In this document: positions 38,486 to 44,400 of the stretch, piece after piece
Layout: every line of letters starts with the position of its first letter
Position numbering within the stretch: position 1 is the first letter of the stretch
NCBI GenBank assembly: GCA_963662175.1
Contig: OY759223.1
Span: 19,755,460-19,819,459, forward strand
DNA: 64,000 nt
Direction: 5' to 3'
Source of the DNA: Aradus depressus
Lineage: Eukaryota; Arthropoda; Insecta; Hemiptera; Aradidae
Notes under the pieces: model-generated
What the model saw: only the letters and a program-made list of their open reading frames with translations
Told to the model about the DNA's origin: nothing
Databases searched by the model: none
Translations under genes and position numbers: made by a program

Positions 38486-41400
38486 CGTTCGACCCCATAT
38501 CGCCACCTGGTAGATGACGTAGTAAACTGAATGTATAACCAGTAACCTGTCAGATGCAATAAGATACCCTGTCATGACAGTACCCAAAATCATAATACAC
38601 TTCATAACAAATTATCAATGTTAATGAAGGCATGGATCCGACAGTATTTAATTACGATCAATGCTGGTATCGTTTACGTAAGAGAACATCAATTAAACTG
38701 GTTATCTGTCTCGCTCCTGATAAACACATTTCGATAATATCTGTTATTATACATACAGATTTATAATTGCGCTCTAATTTTAACAATACCTTTGAATTAT
38801 TGATAAAAACAGTTCAATAAAATAACTACTGATTTATAGGCCAATTGTCTATGGACTAACAAGCTAAAACAAGTCAAAAACGTTTTTAGATAAAAAGACA
38901 TGAAAGGGAAAGTCATAAAAATACAATATTAGTGATGTGGCCATTTCAGGACTTTCTTATACCAACCAGGCTTACAGATTACTCTCCGACAATCCTTTTC
39001 TCAGGTATGGTCTTTTCTTATCTTTAGGTACCACATTCTATTAAAAACTTTTCCAAAATTAGATTTTTTTTTTTTTCGAATTGATTCGCTGATCTTATTG
39101 TAAAATTGTATGTAATATTTCATAATAATCTTTTACTAATACATATTTACTATAATATTATTGTATATTGAGATTATTGTTTTTTCTATTGGTATTTCAA
39201 TAGTATGTACAATTATTTGTATATATGTATTCAATTTTGTTATTCATTATTTTCTTTTGCTAATACATATTTACTAATGATTACTAATCTAGCTTAAAGA
39301 TATAGTTACTGAAAAATATATTATTTATATTCAGATTATTGTTTTTTCTATTGGTATTTCAATAGTATATACAATTATTTGTGTATATGTATTTTTATTA
39401 TTGTACGTGTATTTATTATATTTATATTTCAGTATCCTCTGTTGATTGGCTCACATCCCCTTCTCAAAATTATTTCATTTTGTCTCTTTGTACAGAGTAA
39501 TCCTGAGATTAGACATTCTTATACCCAATAATGCCAGTATGAAATAATTTTGAGAAGCGGAAGTGGATAGAGAATGATCTGTATGTGTGGTTGGTATAAG
39601 AATGTCCGTTAATGGCCACATCACTAATATTTAATTTTTTTGTTAATTTTTATAATTTTCCCAAAATCCCTGTATGAGTACAAATTAATTCCCTAGTTTA
39701 CATTCTTCGGGCCGCTATAAAGTTTGTCCAATTGATCCTATCACAAATCTAAGGACTGATTAACGATTGAAAATTTTATAAGGAATATTTTTGGAAAGAA
39801 ACAATTTTTCGATAGGACAAATTGTTTTAGGGTAAATCCATGGCCACCACATTGGATTGCGGGCCCTGTAACCAGCATCAGGGTCGGGCCCCCCATCTCA
39901 TAGTCATGTGCTATATTATAATTACATGCTTATTTTTTAACCCTTTTACAATTTTATTTAAACTAAAAATAGATTGTAAGGTATAATTAATGTTACAGTA
40001 TCAGTTAGATTTTAAAACCAAACTTTATTGATTAAATTATTTCACACATCAATTGCTACCGTGATTATATCATTTACTTTTATTTTACTGAAATTAACGT
40101 TTAAATTTTTAGATTTCTTTGACTCACTAACATTAAAATAAAAATTGACAAAAACTAGTATTAAGATCTAAAAAAAAATAACATTAAGAGCTCTAAAAAT
40201 TACGATGTTTGTGTGTGTTTAATACACTGGCTACAACAAAAGCTTACTTATAGCCTAACTGCCCTAAATTATCATAGCTTTCCTAGCTTTCTTTTGACTA
40301 AATTTATCAATAACATCTGAAAAGTCAATAGTTTTGGCCTATTCATTTTCAATTGCCAATATTGCGAGATGGTTGAGTTTGGCCAGTTGTGCTTCTTTGC
40401 CATGTTTTTAATGAATTTGCAGGCCTACTAAAATACCTTTCAGCCGTAGAAACCGTCACTGGGATGCTACAAAAAAGTCTAATAGCCAACTATCCATGCA
40501 CGCAACTAATTAAATAATAATTTAATAACTGGCACAACTAGAATATGTATCTATTATACAACATTTTCTTATAATTATATATTTTGCCTTTTTAAGCTAT
40601 GATCCCTTGCAAAATCTACTAAAATAAAAAAATAAAAAGGACTGGGCCCGGGCCCTGCAACCAAAGTTGCACCAGCCCCACCCTTGTGGGGCCCATGGGT
40701 AAATCAAGGAAACGTCTATGTTTCAAACCAACATTTCAAGACGGTTTTCGGCATGTATCTAGAAAACCGGACGATCTGCAAAAAATTTTATTTCATATAA
40801 AATATGTATTTAAGTTTTCTCTACAACTATTACTTGAAAATATTTTTGATTAGGTCATAAATATAAGAGGTATCTTGTAAATTGTAGTTAGGCCCCGGAG
40901 GAAAGTGGTACATATTGTCAGCCGATTCTGCAAAAGGCAAGAGGGGAATCGGAGGCTTCACATAGAAATACCAATAAATGTAACTACATAAAATTTTGTA
41001 TGATTCCTGAATAAGACACCTATTAATTTTCAGCAAATTCGGTGAATTAGTTTTAGAGGGAGAATGAAAATTAATTCACGCTGGGGAAGTACATAACCGG
41101 TGATTTATAGATACAATTTCGGTTTCGAATTTTCCAACTAACAATAAATTTCAATGCTCGAGGTTAAATGAATGAGGAGAATGAATGATTAACCTACCAA
41201 ATTCTGTCAATTAGTCAAGAGTTCATTCTTGACTGACCTGTCAATTGAAGATGGGACTCTCATTTTGGAACATGGGATGAATATATAAAAAATTTGTTAT
41301 TGAATAATCACCGTCAATGTACTTCCCCAGCACGAATTGATCAACTAAGTGCGCACTCTCCCTCCAAAATTAATCGACAGTGTAGCTACAAATGAATAGT

Positions 41401-44400
41401 TGACTTATATAGGGGCCTCTGAATCTTCATTCTAAATTTTGTATCGGTACATTCATTATAGTTTTGGGTTAAGTCACCCCCACCCCCTAATCTCCCCTCC
41501 CCTGGGGCGATTTGACTCAAAATTAATAGGTGTCGTTCTGGATACAAGTAAGAAATGTGTCGATACATTCATTCTATCGGGAATTATCGTGTTCACAAAC
41601 TCATACACATACAAATACACACAGAAGTTGTTTTGTTTTTTTAGTTTGAAATCAGATGGTCAAAAAATAAGAAATTCCGATGAAAACTCAAAATCGAATT
41701 TCTGAGAGGGCGCCGATTGCTCAGTGGTATGCGTGCTTGCCTTCTCAGCTCAAGAACGTGGGTTCGAAACTCGACCGAGGCCCTTAGTTTATTTCATCAG
41801 GGAGGTAAAATAAACTTAAGCATGCCGTCCTTCGGGTGGGATGTTAAGCGATGGTCCCGAGCCTGTACGATGTCAGGTACTCGTTAAAGACCCCTACCCT
41901 AGGTGAATAAAAATTTTGGGTAGGCAAAATTTAGGACTCCCATAGTAGAGCCGGGCTCATGTCCACCAGAGTGACGAAAGAGCGCTCTGGTAGTAGGCGA
42001 TATGACCTTGTAGGTAAACCTCGAATTTCTGACCAATTACATAACTTCCCCTATGCTTCGTATAGCTGGAGAAGTAATATGTAGCCAGTACTTTCTCAAA
42101 ATAAATGGATAGGAAAAATACACCTAAATATAAAAAAATATAATGACAGAGAGGAAAAATAATTCACTAATTCCATACCTTCTTAGAAGATTTACGTTGT
42201 TTGTCAACAGAATATCATGTTTTCTGTATACAATAAAATGTCTGTTTGTCTTTCTGTGTGTGTGTGAACACGATAACTCCCGATAGAGTGAATTTATCGA
42301 CACAAAATTTATATACCTATGTATCAAGAACCCTATAAAGACGACACTTATTAATTTTCAGTCAAATCGGTCAATGGAAAGACATGGATTAGGGGAACAC
42401 TAAACACTAAAACCGCAATAACTGCTGATGTAATGAATGTATCGACATGAAATGTTATAGGTTAGGTTAGGTTTTATGACTCATGCCCGGGCTTTAACTA
42501 CGAGGTCATATCGCCTACTACCAGAATGCTCTTTCGTCACTCTGGAGGACATGAGCCCGACTGTGAGAGTCCTAAATTTTGCCTACCCTGAATTTTTATT
42601 CATCTAGGGTAAGGGTCTTTAACAAGTACCTGACATTGTACAGGCTCGGGACCATCGCTTAACGTACCATCCGAAGGAAGGCATGCTTAAGTTTCTTTTA
42701 CCTCCCAGATAAAATGAACTGAGGGCCTCGGTCGGGTTTCGAACCCACGTTCTTGAGCTCAGAAGTCAAGCACGCATATCACTGAGCTACCGGCGCCCTC
42801 TGAAATTTTATATGTGAATCCAAAAACTCAATAAGGACAATATCTATCAATTTTATAGCCAAATCAACTATAGAAAGAGAAGGGGGAAGAGAAGTTTCAT
42901 CTTTGAAATAAAATTCTCCCCCGAACGGGATTCGAACACGCGCTCGTGGAGAGTCCAAGCAACTAAAGCCCACACGATGTAACGATTGTATCATTACGAA
43001 TATTAGTATGATTCAGAAGTCTCAGAGTAAGACAAAAAATTTTGAATAAAATCGGTAAATTGGGTTTACAGGGAGAGTAAATTAATTCTTGGTGGGGATG
43101 TACATTGTTAGTTATTCACGGAATAGTGTTGAGTGATTTGAGAATTGGCAAAGATCAGTAAGATATTTAGTATGCGCTGACTAGAGCCAGGACAGAGACA
43201 GTAGACACTCAGTATGAGACAGAGCTGAGAGCTGTGTTCATATGTGACATGTGTCAGTCCAAGGTTGTCGAACTTTACATCACATCCCACCTACTCAAAT
43301 ATTCTCAATAGACTACTCATTGTTTTTTTTTACTCCCAACTATGTTAGTAGGAATCAATCAGAAATTCGATATATAGTTTTCAGTAAAATTTCATGTTTT
43401 CCGATACATGATCGACTCCATGATAACTCGCGATAGGATGAATATATCGACACAAAATATTATATGTATACCCAGAACCCGATAAGGACGGCACCTATAA
43501 ATTTTCAGCCAAATCGACCGAAGGGAAAGAGGAGATCAGAGGAAGACAACACAAAAACTTTAATAACTGCCGATGTAAAACTTATTATATACTATTTTTT
43601 TTCTATATAAGGGTCATATTGCCTACTGCGCGCTCTTCATCATTCTGGTGGACATAAGCCCGATTCCACTATGGAAGAACTAAATTTTGCCTACCCTAAA
43701 TTTTGATTCACCTAGGGTAGGGGTCTTTAACGACTACCTGACATCATACAGGCTCGGGACCATCGCTTAACATACAATCAGTAGTTATTAAGTTTATTTA
43801 ACCTCCAAGATAAAATAAACTAAGAGCTTCGGCAGAGTTTCGAACCCGCGATCTTGAGCTCAGTAAGCAACCACGCTTACCACTGAGCTGCCGGCGTCCT
43901 CTATATATATATAGAGTATATTAACTCTTTAACTAATCAATGTATAGAATTACAAGCTAAAATTTATAATATATATATATGTATATACATAGAGGGCGCC
44001 GGTAGCTCAGTGGTAGGCGTGCATGTCTTCTGAGCTCAAGATCGTGGGCTTGGGGTCGACCGAGGTCCTTAGTTTATTTTATCTGAGAGGTAAAATAAAC
44101 TTAAGCACGCCGTCCTTCGTTAAGCGATGGTCCCGAGCCTGTAAGAAGTCAGGTATTCGTTAAAGACCATCATCAGTATAATACATGAGAACCCAGCCGA
44201 GGCCCTTAGTTTATTTTATCTGGGAGGTAAAATAAACTTAAGCACGACATCTTTCGGATGGTCCCGAGTCTGTACGTCAGATACTCGTTAAAGACTTCTA
44301 CCCCAAGTGAATAAAAAAAAAAAAAATTCAGGGTAGGCAAAATTTAGGACTCCCAGAGTAGAGTCAGGCTCATGTCCACCTGAGATACAAAAGAGTGCTC

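Larger units (their letters stand above)
42225..43103 (-). mobile_element. CTTCCCC-type MITE with nested SINE-A and SINE-B
   Basis: GAACACGATAACTCCCGATA, then GACACTTATTAATTTTCAGT to ATGAATGTATCGACATGAAA; SINE-A at 42461-42800; MITE resumes; SINE-B at 42888-42980; end GGTTTACAGGGAGAGTAAAT and TTCTTGGTGGGGATGTAC. Confidence 0.75.

Noticed and set aside
38108..38605. 165-codon and similar poly-Pro/poly-Gly open frames
   Set aside because: They exist only because of the G tract at 38386-38485.
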